DNA from: JBGPQJ01 sp963829485
GTDB taxonomy: Bacteria > Chloroflexota > Anaerolineae > Anaerolineales > Villigracilaceae
Assembly (NCBI GenBank): GCA_963829485.1
Contig: CAWHIK010000008.1
Location: 1-64,000 of the forward strand
DNA length: 64,000 nucleotides
Direction of reading: 5' to 3'
The position numbers were made by a program, and so were the translations under genes. A model generated the notes under the pieces. That model saw nothing but the letters and a program-made list of their open reading frames with translations, made no database searches and was not told where the DNA came from. Below, piece by piece: positions 54,526 to 64,000 of the stretch (position 1 is its first letter; each line of letters begins with the position of its first letter).

Positions 54526-55062
54526 TTACGCAGCAGTGGGGCGGATCTTTTCAGAATACGCCTTGACGACAGCCGCCACCTGGCGGCCTGGTTCGGCCAG
54601 CGTGCGGACCAGTTTGCTGGCGGGGCCTGCAGCACGCCCAGCAGCTGAGCGCGGACAACGGGCAGCGGCGGCAGGCTGGCCAGGGCTTTCACCTGGGCAG
54701 CATTCAAAGCCTGTTTACCCATGAAACCGCCCTTGACCTTGACGCTTCCATCGTCTTGGTCACGTCGCTCAGCGCCTTGGCAGTAGCCTGCCGCATCGCT
54801 GAACGCAAAGCCGACGGCCGTGCTTTTCTCGAAAGTACCCTCGGGCAGGGAGATCTCGCCTTGCATCGAAAGCCTTTCTGGCCAGCGTGTTCTTGACGAC
54901 ATGGAACTCGCCGCCGGTTTCACGAACCTTGGCACGAATGGCATCCAGATTCCTTCATCTTCAAACCGGTGTATTCCACCAGGATCACAGCCTGACTCTT
55001 ATCGATCCATTCGACGTACTGATCAGCATGACTTCCTCTTTGCGTTGTTTTGAAATTGCCAA
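54526..55062 (-). CDS. rplJ: 50S ribosomal protein L10, several frame shifts
   Basis: About 179 codons. The start is a TTG at 55062 (LAISKQRKEEVMLIS) after GGAGGTGAATTCA. Recognisable pieces in shifting frames are VILVEYTGLKMK, AIRAKVRETGGEFHVVKNTLA, STAVGFAFSDAA, KVKGGFMGKQALNAAQVKALASLPPLPVVRAQLLGVLQAP and the end KIRPTAA. At least five single-base shifts occur. L10 is essential, so they are read as sequencing errors. It binds 23S rRNA and carries L7/L12. Confidence 0.88.
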
Positions 55063-55083
55063 TGAATTCACCTCCTTTCCATA

Positions 55084-55240
55084 AAAAGTCTTTGCCGCAG
55101 AATTCCAGGCAAAGACTTTTTCCCGAAAGGGACGGCTGAACGATCAGCCGGGAAGTTACTTCCAGTCTTCACCTGGGCAGGAGATTAAGTCCGCAAATCC
55201 GGTGGACACCTGCCGTCTCCGGCGAAGGTAAACTGTCAGA
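55084..55240 (-). ncRNA. Ribosomal protein L10 leader with terminator-like hairpin
   Basis: The 182-base gap between rplA and rplJ holds paired segments (GGCAGGTGTCC and CCTGCC elements near 55175-55215) and a strong hairpin AAAAAGTCTTTGCC with its complement at 55084-55121, followed by T-run on the minus strand and directly by the rplJ ribosome site. Position and form fit the L10 leader, where free L10-L7/L12 binds and stops expression of rplJL. Confidence 0.75.
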
Positions 55241-55244
55241 CGGT

Positions 55245-55981
<737 letters not shown>

Positions 55982-56031
55982 GTTCTCCTCCGTGGTGCAA
56001 GCGGGCTGACAAACAGCCCTCCCACATGGAT

Positions 56032-56456
56032 TTAATCAACGACGTGATGCCCATGGTGCGGGCTGTGCCTTCGATCTGGCGCATGGCGCCTTCGATATCG
56101 ATGGCGTTCAGATCCTTCATCTTGAGCTCGGCGATCTCGCTGACCTGCGCGCGGGTGACCTTGCCGACCTTGTCCCTGTTCGGCACGCCCGAGCCTTTCT
56201 CGATCCCGGCAGCCTTGCGCAGCAGGACCGCCGCAGGGGGGGTCTTCAGGACAAAGGTGAAGGAACCATCGGTGTAGACGCTGATCTCCGCCGGGAGCAC
56301 TTCGCCCGGGCGGTTGGACGTGCGGGCATTGTATTCCTTGCAGAAGGCCATGATGTTGATGCCATGACCTGCCAGCGCCGGACCGACCGGGGGAGCCGGA
56401 TTGGCTTTTCCAGCCTCAATCTGGAGACGAACAATTGCTTTGATTTTCTTTGCCAT
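56032..56456 (-). CDS. rplK: 50S ribosomal protein L11, end restored by one base
   Basis: 141 codons. MAKKIKAIVRLQIEAGKANPAPPVGPALAGHGINI is typical. The frame is open to GTARTMGI; one missing G near 56043 hides the natural end DVVD and TAA at 56032. Without it the frame would run 30 residues into rplA. L11 binds the GTPase centre of 23S rRNA together with L10. Confidence 0.92.
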
Positions 56457-56548
56457 TTATCTTCGTCCTAACCGGTACTGTGGTTTTAGCGGGTGATTAG
56501 GGACACCCTCCCACTGCATCAGGCCGAAGCGGTCTGTTACTGTCAAAT

Positions 56549-57227
56549 TTATGCTTTCTCCACCTGCAGGAAGTCCAGTTCCACGGGTGTTTCGCGCCCG
56601 AAGAAACTGACCATCACACGGACTTTGGTGCGCTCCATATCGATCTCCGCCACCATGCCGCGGAAATCGTTGAACGGTCCATCGATGATGCGGACACGTT
56701 CGCCGACCTTGAAGGTCACCTTGACCGTCGGCGCTTCGGCTTCCATGCGCTTGATGATCTGGTTGACCTCTTCCGGCCGCAGCGGGGTGGGCAGGTTGCC
56801 CATGCCGACAAAGCCGGTCACACCGGGGGTGTTGCGCACCACGATACCAGGATTCTTCGGACAGGATCATGTTGACCAGAACATAGCCCGGGAAGATGTG
56901 GCGTTCGACCGTGCGGCGCTTGCCGTCCCGGACTTCGATCTCTTCCTGGGTCGGGACGACCACATCGAAGATCTTGTCCTTCATGCCCATGGTCTCGATG
57001 CGCTGCTCAAGATTGTGGCGCACCTTGTTCTCATAACCCGAATAGCAATGGATAACATACCAGGCAGCCTGTCCTTCAGGGACCTCATGCTCGACAGCAG
57101 CTTCCGGTCCGGATACAGATTTCTCGGCTTCCTGCTTAAGCGGTTCAACCGCCGGCGATTCTTCCTCGCGGCGTTCTTCTTCCACAGGCTGCTGATTATC
57201 TACTTCTTCCGGTTCCAGATCGAACAT
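56549..57227 (-). CDS. nusG: Transcription antitermination factor NusG with acidic N-terminal extension, one frameshift
   Basis: About 226 codons. After an unusual 53-residue acidic extension (MFDLEPEEVDNQQPVEEERRE) the NGN domain begins AAWYVIHCYSGYENKVRHNL and has ERHIFPGYVLVNM. One base shift near 56850 separates it from the rest, VRNTPGVTGFVGMGNLPTPL and the KOW domain FKVGERVRIIDGPFNDFRGMV. NusG binds RNA polymerase and couples to Rho or ribosome. The frame before the shift runs on to 56457 without meaning. Confidence 0.9.
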
Positions 57228-57254
57228 TAACTGCCTCTTTCTAGGGGCGTGAAA

Positions 57255-57518
57255 CTACAGGCCGATAATCCAGGAGACAAACATGGCTGCCGAGTGCATC
57301 CACAGACCCAAGGAATATCGTCATGATGACCAACACAATGACCACCAGGATGGTCATGTTGGTGGCTTCCTGCCGGGTGGGCCAGCTCACCTTGCGCAAT
57401 TCACCGACCGTTTCGCGGTAATAACGGACAGCGAAGTTCGGTTCCTTGCGTTCCTTTTTTCCACCGGCTTCGAATCCTTTTTCTGAAGCGGGGCGTTGGT
57501 TTCCTTCTTGTCGGTCAA
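57255..57518 (-). CDS. secE: Preprotein translocase subunit SecE, two frame shifts
   Basis: About 87 codons. From a likely TTG start at 57518 (LTDKKETNAPLQKKDSKPVE), one A is missing in the A-run near 57458; after it comes KKERKEPNFAVRYYRETVGELRKVSWPTRQE, the SecE amphipathic helix motif, and one membrane helix (MTILVVIVLVIMTIFLG). Another shift near 57290 precedes MFVSWIIGL and the TAG at 57255. SecE clamps SecY in the membrane. The start is uncertain. Confidence 0.8.
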
Positions 57519-57548
57519 GTCGAAATCCTCAACTTTCTTTACGGCTAA

Positions 57549-57571
57549 AACGCCGCCTCGAGGACGGCGTT
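57549..57571 (-). terminator. Hairpin between tRNA-Trp and secE
   Basis: AACGCCG pairs with CGGCGTT around CCTCGAGGA (itself a palindrome). On the minus strand TTTT follows. It may end part of the tRNA-tuf transcripts. Confidence 0.55.
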
Positions 57572-57579
57572 GTCACAGC

Positions 57580-57655
57580 TGGCAGGCCAGGCAGGACTTG
57601 AACCCACAACCACTCGTTTTGGAGACGAGAGCTCTACCAATTGAGCTACTGGCCT
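57580..57655 (-). tRNA. trnW: tRNA-Trp (CCA)
   Basis: A cloverleaf of 76 bases including an encoded CCA end. Acceptor AGGCCAG with CTGGCCT, anticodon arm CTCGT-CTCCAAA-ACGAG with anticodon CCA, T-loop GGTTCAAGTCC. It sits between rpmG and secE, its usual place. Confidence 0.97.
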
Positions 57656-57709
57656 AAGTGATAGTCTGTAGTCGCGATGGCGCAGTGTGCAATCGTGCCT
57701 GCACTGGAC

Positions 57710-57895
57710 CTAGACTAGCAGACTTACTTTCGTCTCGCGATGCACCGTATGCTTCCGGCAGCGCGGGCAGTACTTGTTGAATTCCAGACGGTTCGGGTCG
57801 TTACGCCGATTCTTCTCTGTGGTGTAATTGCGTTCCTTGCAATCGTTGCACGCCAGCGTGATCACAGGGCGGACATCTTTCTTCTTGGATGCCAT
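57710..57895 (-). CDS. rpmG: 50S ribosomal protein L33, zinc-ribbon type
   Basis: 61 residues with two Cys pairs, LACNDCKERN and KYCPRCRKHT, the zinc-binding (C+) form. MASKKKDVRPVI is the start; a short ribosome site AGGAG lies upstream. It is between tuf and tRNA-Trp, the usual order in many bacteria. Confidence 0.95.
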   Translation of the reverse strand: MASKKKDVRPVITLACNDCKERNYTTEKNRRNDPNRLEFNKYCPRCRKHTVHRETKVSLLV

Positions 57896-57913
57896 TGCTC
57901 CTTACTACCAATC

Positions 57914-59119
<1,206 letters not shown>

Positions 59120-59166
59120 GTTCTTTCTCCTTCAATATAATATGACAATTACGATGTCAGCCACAG

Positions 59167-59239
59167 AGCCCTCAATGGGATTTGAACCCATGACCCCGTT
59201 CTTACCAAGAACGTGCTCTACCGACTGAGCTATGAGGGC
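59167..59239 (-). tRNA. trnT: tRNA-Thr (GGT)
   Basis: 73 bases, acceptor GCCCTCA with TGAGGGC, anticodon loop TTGGTAA with anticodon GGT, T-loop GGTTCAAATCC. No encoded CCA. Confidence 0.96.
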
Positions 59240-59268
59240 CTGACTTGCTGCCCGGACCATACCGGGAG

Positions 59269-59351
59269 TGGGCAGTGAAGGATTCGAACCTCCGAAGGCT
59301 TCTGCCAACTGATTTACAGTCAGTCCCCTTTGGCCACTTGGGTAACTGCCC
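59269..59351 (-). tRNA. trnY: tRNA-Tyr (GTA)
   Basis: 83 bases with the long variable arm of tRNA-Tyr. Acceptor GGGCAGT with ACTGCCC, anticodon GTA in GACTGTAAATC, T-loop GGTTCGAATCC. No encoded CCA. Confidence 0.96.
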
Positions 59352-59447
59352 GTGTTTAGGTCGAGTAGTTAGACTGCTCGTCGCTTAGTCCCATTATTAC
59401 GAATGAGGCGAACCGACCAAGAGACTAAGCGGCTTGCAAAGGTACAG

Positions 59448-59520
59448 AGCCGACGATGGGAATCGAACCCATAACCGCCCACTTACAAGGCGGGTGCTCT
59501 GCCGATTGAGCTACGTCGGC
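59448..59520 (-). tRNA. trnT: tRNA-Thr (TGT)
   Basis: 73 bases, acceptor GCCGACG with CGTCGGC, anticodon loop CTTGTAA with anticodon TGT, T-loop GGTTCGATTCC. It is the first gene of the tRNA-tuf transcript. Confidence 0.96.
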
Positions 59521-59547
59521 GAGCCTATCCTCCGCTTAAGCGGGGGA

Positions 59548-59576
59548 ATTATACCAAAGGCTCCCCGCTCATACAA
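59548..59576 (-). promoter_or_regulatory. Promoter of the tRNA-tuf operon
   Basis: On the minus strand TTGTAT (59576-59571), 17-base spacer, perfect TATAAT (59553-59548). The start would lie about 20 bases before tRNA-Thr, followed by GC-rich sequence typical of stable RNA promoters. Confidence 0.75.
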
Positions 59577-59751
59577 GGTTTTATAGACCACCCCACAGGT
59601 TATCCGCGCTTGATCTGACGGTCAACAAGCCCAGGGCGGTCGGTGCGGCGGGTTAGTCTATCAGGATTCGAAGGCAGAGTCAAGTGTCAGTCTCCCAAAA
59701 AGCGGTTATGTTATAATTTTCCAACAATCACCACTCTCAATGGAGCTGACC
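59577..59751. other. Intergenic region between the tRNA operon and the SelW-like gene
   Basis: No gene is seen. A plus-strand TATAAT at 59712-59717 may be the -10 of the SelW-like gene; its -35 is weak. TGGAG precedes the ATG at 59752. Confidence 0.35.
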
Positions 59752-59999
59752 ATGCTGAAAATATCGATCACTTATTGCGCAGTCTGACATTACACCGACA
59801 GAGCCACCGGTCTGGCGGCTGAATTATTGAAACTTACGAACCAGAGATCGAAATCGATGGTTTTAATTCCTTCGGATGGCGGAAAATTTGAAATCGAAGT
59901 CAACGGAAAACTGGTTTACTCCAAATTGCAGACAAAAAGACATGCTGAACCGGGTGAAGTTGCGCAATTGATTTCGAAATCACATGGATCGAGGCTTGA
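59752..59999 (+). CDS. SelW/Rdx-family protein with in-frame UGA, likely selenoprotein
   Basis: About 82 codons. After GGAG the frame reads MLKISITYCAV, then TGA (59785-59787), then HYTDRATGLAAELLK, and later LIPSDGGKFEIEVNGKLVYSK and RHAEPGEVAQLI. This is the full pattern of the Rdx (SelW/SelT/SelH-like) thioredoxin-fold family, whose motif is CxxC or CxxU; Cys9 and codon 12 (TGA) stand exactly there. A hairpin with loop GGTCT follows. Between codons 26 and 35 the reading LTNQRSKS differs from the family; one A gained and one lost would give TYEPEIES. The end is unclear: a TGA just before trpS ATG needs one more shift. A start at 59827 would wrongly cut off the active site. Confidence 0.75.
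59785..59820 (+). promoter_or_regulatory. UGA codon with candidate bacterial SECIS hairpin
   Basis: TGA at 59785-59787. A stem AGCC-A-CC with GG-C-GGCT (59802-59808 and 59814-59820) closes a loop GGTCT at 59809-59813, 21 bases after the UGA. The E. coli fdhF SECIS has the same GGTCT in its apical loop, 18 bases after its UGA. SelB reads such loops. Confidence 0.6.
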
Positions 60000-60989
60000 A
60001 TGGCTAAAAAGGGAAGGGTTTTTTCAGGAATACGTCCCACCGGGCGGGCACATCTCGGTAATTACCTGGGTGCGATAAAGAATTATGTCGCCCTTCAGGA
60101 TGATTACGAATGTGTGTACTGCATCGTGGACCTGCACGCCTTAACGACGGTCGAAGACACGGAAAATCTCAGGCAGAACACAACCGAGCTGGCACTGGAT
60201 CTACTGGCTGCCGGGATCAGACCTGAAGAGACCATCCTGTTTGTACAGTCCCATGTGCCGGAAGTTACAGAGTTGCATACCATCCTTTCGATGGTAACGC
60301 CTTTGGGCAAATTAACTGACCTGCCCACCTTCAAGGAAAAAATTAGACAACAACCTGAAAACGTCAATTATGGACTGGTCGGTTACCCTGTTCTGATGAC
60401 AGCCGATATTGTCCTTTACAAATCGGACATTGTGCCAGTCGGCATCGACCAGGCTCCTCATCTAGAGTTTGCCCGGGAAATTGTGCGATCGTTCAATTAT
60501 CGTTACAGTTCCAACGTCCTTATCGAGCCGCAGATGAAGAATACCGAGATCCCCAAGGTTCTCGGCATCGACGGCAAGGAAAAAATGGGGAAGAGCCTCA
60601 ACAACCACATCGAGCTGGCCGCCTCGCCCGAAGAAACCCGGCAGCGGGTCATGATGATGGTCACGGACCCGAACCGGATGAAACGCAACGACCCCGGCAA
60701 TCCGGACATTTGCAACGTGTTCTCGATGCACAAGATCTTCACCCCTCAAGCCGACGTGGAAATGATCAACACTGAATGTCGGCGGGCTGGGATTGGTTGT
60801 GTCGATTGCAAGAAGCGCTTCGCTGAGAATTTAAACAACGCCTTGCAGCCGTTCCGTGACAAGCGGGCGCAATTGGCTGCGGATCCGAATTATGTGATCG
60901 AAGTCCTGCACGACGGCGCGAAGCGAGCCCGTTCCATCGCGAGGCAGACTATGGATGAGGTGCGGGACGCAGTTCAGCTTCCGAAGTAA
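60000..60989 (+). CDS. trpS: Tryptophan--tRNA ligase
   Basis: 329 residues. Class I synthetase motifs: HLGN (HIGH type) in RPTGRAHLGNYLGAIK and KMGKS in GKEKMGKSLNN (KMSKS type). It charges tRNA-Trp; the matching tRNA lies 2.4 kb away on the other strand. Start ATG directly follows a possible stop of the SelW-like gene; the ribosome site would lie in that gene (GGATCGAGG). Confidence 0.97.
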   Translation: MAKKGRVFSGIRPTGRAHLGNYLGAIKNYVALQDDYECVYCIVDLHALTTVEDTENLRQNTTELALDLLAAGIRPEETILFVQSHVPEVTELHTILSMVTPLGKLTDLPTFKEKIRQQPENVNYGLVGYPVLMTADIVLYKSDIVPVGIDQAPHLEFAREIVRSFNYRYSSNVLIEPQMKNTEIPKVLGIDGKEKMGKSLNNHIELAASPEETRQRVMMMVTDPNRMKRNDPGNPDICNVFSMHKIFTPQADVEMINTECRRAGIGCVDCKKRFAENLNNALQPFRDKRAQLAADPNYVIEVLHDGAKRARSIARQTMDEVRDAVQLPK

Positions 60990-61002
60990 ACACAAGTCGC
61001 AT

Positions 61003-61027
61003 GGGACAGGAAAATCCTGTCCCTTTT
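61003..61027 (+). terminator. Intrinsic terminator between trpS and dtd
   Basis: GGGACAGGA with TCCTGTCCC, then TTTTCTTT. It ends 16 bases before the dtd start, so read-through would be needed for co-transcription. Confidence 0.75.
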
Positions 61028-61042
61028 CTTTATGGAGACCAA

Positions 61043-61480
61043 ATGAGGGCGATAGTACAACGGGTCAGCCACGGGAAAGTCTCAGTGGAAAAACGCCCGG
61101 TTGCAGAAATTGATCGGGGGGTAGTCATCCTGCTGGGAGTCGGCGTCGCGGACGGGGAAGCTCAGGTCGATTTTCTAGCTGAAAAAATAGCTACACTGAG
61201 AATATTCGAGGACGACCAGGGTAAGATGAATCTATCGCTGCTCGATGTGAATGGCTCTGCGCTGGTCGTTTCCCAGTTCACGCTGTACGCGGACACCCGA
61301 AAAGGGAGACGCCCGTCCTTCACCGACGCTGCCCTTCCCGAGAATGCCCGACCGCTGGTTGACCGGTTTATTCGGCAATTGACCTTGCTTGGAGTCCCGA
61401 CCCAACAAGGAGAGTTTGGCGCCCACATGCTTGTCGAAATTAACAATGATGGTCCGGTAACGATCATCCTTGAACGTTAA
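61043..61480 (+). CDS. dtd: D-aminoacyl-tRNA deacylase
   Basis: 145 residues from MRAIVQRVSHGKVSV after TGGAG. The family motifs SQFTLYADTRKGRRPSF and the C-terminal NDGPVTI (Gly-cisPro) are intact. It removes D-amino acids (and Gly from tRNA-Ala) from tRNAs in the cytoplasm, as a dimer. It follows trpS with a terminator between. Confidence 0.97.
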   Translation: MRAIVQRVSHGKVSVEKRPVAEIDRGVVILLGVGVADGEAQVDFLAEKIATLRIFEDDQGKMNLSLLDVNGSALVVSQFTLYADTRKGRRPSFTDAALPENARPLVDRFIRQLTLLGVPTQQGEFGAHMLVEINNDGPVTIILER

Positions 61481-61590
61481 TGCCGGTTATATCGGGAACC
61501 GAAACCTTGAACCCGCATGTAGAATGAACAGATATTACCTTTGCCATGAAGAATTTTTTCGAACCTGTCATGAGGTAAGCAACCATCAAC

Positions 61591-63930
61591 ATGGTCAAAT
61601 CAATCCTAACACCGCCCGTTTTCGATGATCCCGAAAAGACTGCCACGGCAAAACTGCTGTATGCAATCATCGCAATCAATGTGGGTCTTTGTGCGGTGTT
61701 CCTTATTCCATTCCTCGTCATAAGCCCTGAAAACCTAAATAGGTACGTTCTGCTAACAGTCATCGTATTGTCGACCAGTGTTGCATCCATGATCGCAGCT
61801 CGAAATGGACATATCAAAACCGCCAGCATCATTCTTGTAACATCTTTATGGATCGCGATCATAGCTGGATCGTTCAACGATGGCGGAGTGGGGTCATCGC
61901 TTTTTCTGGGCATCTTTGTTTTGATTTTCATCTCAGGCATGCTTCTGGGCGATCGGGCAGGATTCATCACAGCAGCGGTCAGTCTGATCGCTGGCTTGTT
62001 AATGGTGTTTGCCGAAATGAGAGGGCTCACTCCACCCATTGAAGCCAATTCGCTGGGACGTTTGCTCAGTTACACCTTCTTTGTCTTCATGATCATGTTA
62101 TTCCAGCGGATCTCATCGCGCACTCTAAGAGATGCGCTTAGAAAATCCCAGACAGAGTTGGCTGAACGACAAAAGACCGAACAAGCCTTGCGTCAAAGCG
62201 AGGAACGGTACAGGTTGATCTCCTCTATCAGTTCCGACTATATGTTTTCCACCCAATTAGGAGACGATGGAAATTTACATCTCAATTGGGTGGCAGGGGC
62301 ATTCGAGCAGATTACCGGTTACACCTTCGATGAATACACATCCCGTGGAGGCTGGTTGGCTTCCCTGCATCCTGACGACCGGGATCAGGATGCGCGTGAC
62401 ATGGGCAGTCTGTATAAAAACCAAATTGTGACCTCAGAATTACGCACCATCCACAAGAACGGGGATATCCGCTGGGTCAGGGTTTATGCCCAACCCGTCT
62501 GGGATAAGGAGAAGGATCGCTTATCTGGAATTTACGGCGCGGTACAGGAAATTACAGCCGGGAAACAAGCAGAGGAGGAGCTTGAGCAGCATGCCGAAGA
62601 AATGTACATCCTTTACCAGATGAGCTTGGTTCTCGCCACCGGACAGGATATGTACCAAACTCTGCGCAAATTACTCGATCACCTTCGCCATCTCTTTATT
62701 TTGGACACGATCTTTGTCGGAATTTATGATCAAGAAAGCGGGACGATCTCATATCCCTTATATGTGAACATGAATGAACCGTTGGAGGTACTTCCCAGAA
62801 AACTGCACGATAACCCGGGCATGTCGGGTGAAGTCATTTTCAAGCAACGGTCGATCTATATTCAAGACATGGATTCACCCTACGCACAAAAATCCCATTC
62901 ACCCATCATCGTTGGCAAGACTCATATCCGCTCTTTCCTGGGTATCCCCTTGATGGTTCACGGAAATGTAATTGGCCTGATCTCAGTCCAAAGCCAACAC
63001 CCTAACGCCTACAACGAAAAGCAAATCCGATTACTGGAAACGATCGCCGCACAACTCGCCACCGCACTCGATAAAGCTAATTTATTGGAAAAGCTCAAAC
63101 AGGAACTCATCGATCGCAAACTGGCGGAAGCGGAGATCCGCAAGCTCAACACCGAACTTGAACAACGAGTCCTGGAGCGCACGCTTGCGCTGAGTGCAAG
63201 CGAATCATCCCTGCGGGAGCGCAGCATCCAGCTCGAATCAGCCAACAAGGAATTGGAGGCGTTCGCCTACTCTGTATCCCACGATTTACGCGCCCCGTTA
63301 CGTGCGATCAAGGGTTTCAGCCAGATCTTGCTAAAAGATTTCGCAACAAATTTGAACGAGGAAGGCGTTGAATTCCTGCAGCGGATATCACTGGCAGCCA
63401 GCCAGATGAGCGATTTGATCGAGAGTCTGCTTTCGCTATCGAGACTGACGCGAGGGGAGTTGACCTATAAGGTGATCGATATTTCAAAAATGGCGCAGGA
63501 TATATTCGAAAAAATGCAGCTACAGGAACCGGAGCGCCGCGTCACCTGGTCAGTGGCATCCGGGCTGCGTGCCAACGCCGATGAAAAACTCTTCCGCACT
63601 GCTCTGGAAAACCTTTTAGGGAACGCCTGGAAGTACACGTCAAAGACCAAGGAACCTGCCATAGAAATGGGATCGCTTTTGAAGGACGGTCAATTAACCT
63701 ACTTCGTTAAAGATAATGGCGTGGGTTTCAACATGGCAAATGCCGGCAAGCTTTTTGGCGCTTTTCAGCGGCTCCACTCTGAAGCAGAATTCCCCGGTCA
63801 TGGGATTGGTTTAGCTACCATTCAACGCATCATCCACCGACACGGAGGCACGATTTGGGCTGAAGCTGAACTGGACAAAGGCGCAACGTTTTATTTCACA
63901 CTCGGCAATGATGATTATGTTTCGATTTAG
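61591..63930 (+). CDS. Membrane sensor histidine kinase with PAS and GAF domains
   Basis: 779 residues. Six or so N-terminal membrane helices (about 20-175, MASE-like), a coiled linker, a PAS domain with PAC (about 205-330), a GAF domain (about 345-500), a second coiled coil, then the HisKA helix with SVSHDLRAPLRAIKGF and HATPase with ENLLGNAWKYTSK, DNGVGFNMANAGKLF and GHGIGLATIQRI. The Phe-x-Phe region and order resemble phytochrome-like kinases. Its response regulator is not in the window. The ribosome site is weak. Confidence 0.93.
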   Translation: MVKSILTPPVFDDPEKTATAKLLYAIIAINVGLCAVFLIPFLVISPENLNRYVLLTVIVLSTSVASMIAARNGHIKTASIILVTSLWIAIIAGSFNDGGVGSSLFLGIFVLIFISGMLLGDRAGFITAAVSLIAGLLMVFAEMRGLTPPIEANSLGRLLSYTFFVFMIMLFQRISSRTLRDALRKSQTELAERQKTEQALRQSEERYRLISSISSDYMFSTQLGDDGNLHLNWVAGAFEQITGYTFDEYTSRGGWLASLHPDDRDQDARDMGSLYKNQIVTSELRTIHKNGDIRWVRVYAQPVWDKEKDRLSGIYGAVQEITAGKQAEEELEQHAEEMYILYQMSLVLATGQDMYQTLRKLLDHLRHLFILDTIFVGIYDQESGTISYPLYVNMNEPLEVLPRKLHDNPGMSGEVIFKQRSIYIQDMDSPYAQKSHSPIIVGKTHIRSFLGIPLMVHGNVIGLISVQSQHPNAYNEKQIRLLETIAAQLATALDKANLLEKLKQELIDRKLAEAEIRKLNTELEQRVLERTLALSASESSLRERSIQLESANKELEAFAYSVSHDLRAPLRAIKGFSQILLKDFATNLNEEGVEFLQRISLAASQMSDLIESLLSLSRLTRGELTYKVIDISKMAQDIFEKMQLQEPERRVTWSVASGLRANADEKLFRTALENLLGNAWKYTSKTKEPAIEMGSLLKDGQLTYFVKDNGVGFNMANAGKLFGAFQRLHSEAEFPGHGIGLATIQRIIHRHGGTIWAEAELDKGATFYFTLGNDDYVSI

Positions 63931-63944
63931 GGCATAATAACAAC

Positions 63945-64000
63945 ATGGAAAAAGGCTCGCTCACTCCCACCGCCCAATTCACTAAGCCTGCATATAAGGC
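63945..64000 (+). CDS. Start of a further gene, cut by the window end
   Basis: An ATG 14 bases after the kinase stop opens an unbroken frame (MEKGSLTPTAQFTKPAYK) to the end. There is no clear ribosome site. Too short to identify. Confidence 0.3.
   Translation, partial: MEKGSLTPTAQFTKPAYK

Noticed and set aside
61464..62048. A 194-codon open frame opposite dtd end and the histidine kinase start
   Set aside because: It is antisense to the membrane helices of the kinase and mirrors their hydrophobic codons.

Overview
The window looks like a long-read metagenomic contig from a Chloroflexota bacterium, most likely of the class Anaerolineae. Supporting signs are the gene mix: a LuxR/MalT-type regulator, DUF2089 and SHOCT-like proteins, a Ser/Thr kinase with an extracellular binding-protein region, a polysulfide-type SQR/TusE/DsrE operon, lipoproteins with bacterial SH3 domains, and a tRNA-tuf-rpmG-secE-nusG-rplKAJL block. 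The lineage is an inference from gene content only. Many genes, including essential single-copy ones (tuf, rplA, rplJ, rplK, nusG, secE, lexA), carry single-base indels, often in homopolymers, so most frameshifts here are probably sequencing errors and not decay.

Layout. 1-11237 is a very large inverted repeat folding back at about 5618. Both arms carry penicillin acylase, a LuxR-type ATPase regulator, two small proteins and the first codons of a YfcC-type carrier. The arms are a mosaic of near-identical and clearly diverged stretches. 12604-16871 holds a tungsten-type aldehyde oxidoreductase, a MoaD-like protein and a GH31 glycosidase. 17013-20359 has a META-domain lipoprotein and a sulfur operon (ArsR, SQR, TusE, DsrE). 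20725-26306 has polyphosphate kinase and a 1108-residue receptor kinase fused to two different solute-binding domains. 26379-29705 has a GT-C mannosyltransferase-like protein and two sugar ABC permeases. 29842-34018 has cardiolipin synthase and a cysteine-rich SH3 lipoprotein.

34055-41160 is a 13-gene arsenic and thiol island on the minus strand: ArsR, a double-methyltransferase ArsM fusion, a second ArsR, a small ORF, an Fe-S protein, a GcvH-like protein, two DGC zinc-type proteins, OsmC, a mini-thioredoxin, ArsC, ACR3 and YwbE. The first ArsR has a matching pair of operators, one on its own start and one in front of arsM. 41424-49038 holds an HD-domain hydrolase, ROK fructokinase, DUF2804, VOC, a TetR/epimerase pair with a near-ideal promoter and operator, and an MFS exporter. 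49056-51891 is an operon of five small proteins, four of which share one 25-residue helical module. 52103-53995 has corA and an SOS-regulated lexA.

54073-59520 is the minus-strand translation block: tRNA-Thr, tRNA-Tyr, tRNA-Thr, tuf, rpmG, tRNA-Trp, secE, nusG, rplK, rplA, L10 leader, rplJ, rplL. 59752-61480 carries a SelW/Rdx-family gene with an in-frame UGA in a CxxU motif followed by a SECIS-like hairpin, then trpS and dtd. The window ends with a hybrid sensor histidine kinase. The strongest candidates for new biology are the kinase-binding protein fusion, the SelW-like selenoprotein, and the arsenic island with its fused methyltransferase and its lipoyl, Fe-S and DGC genes.
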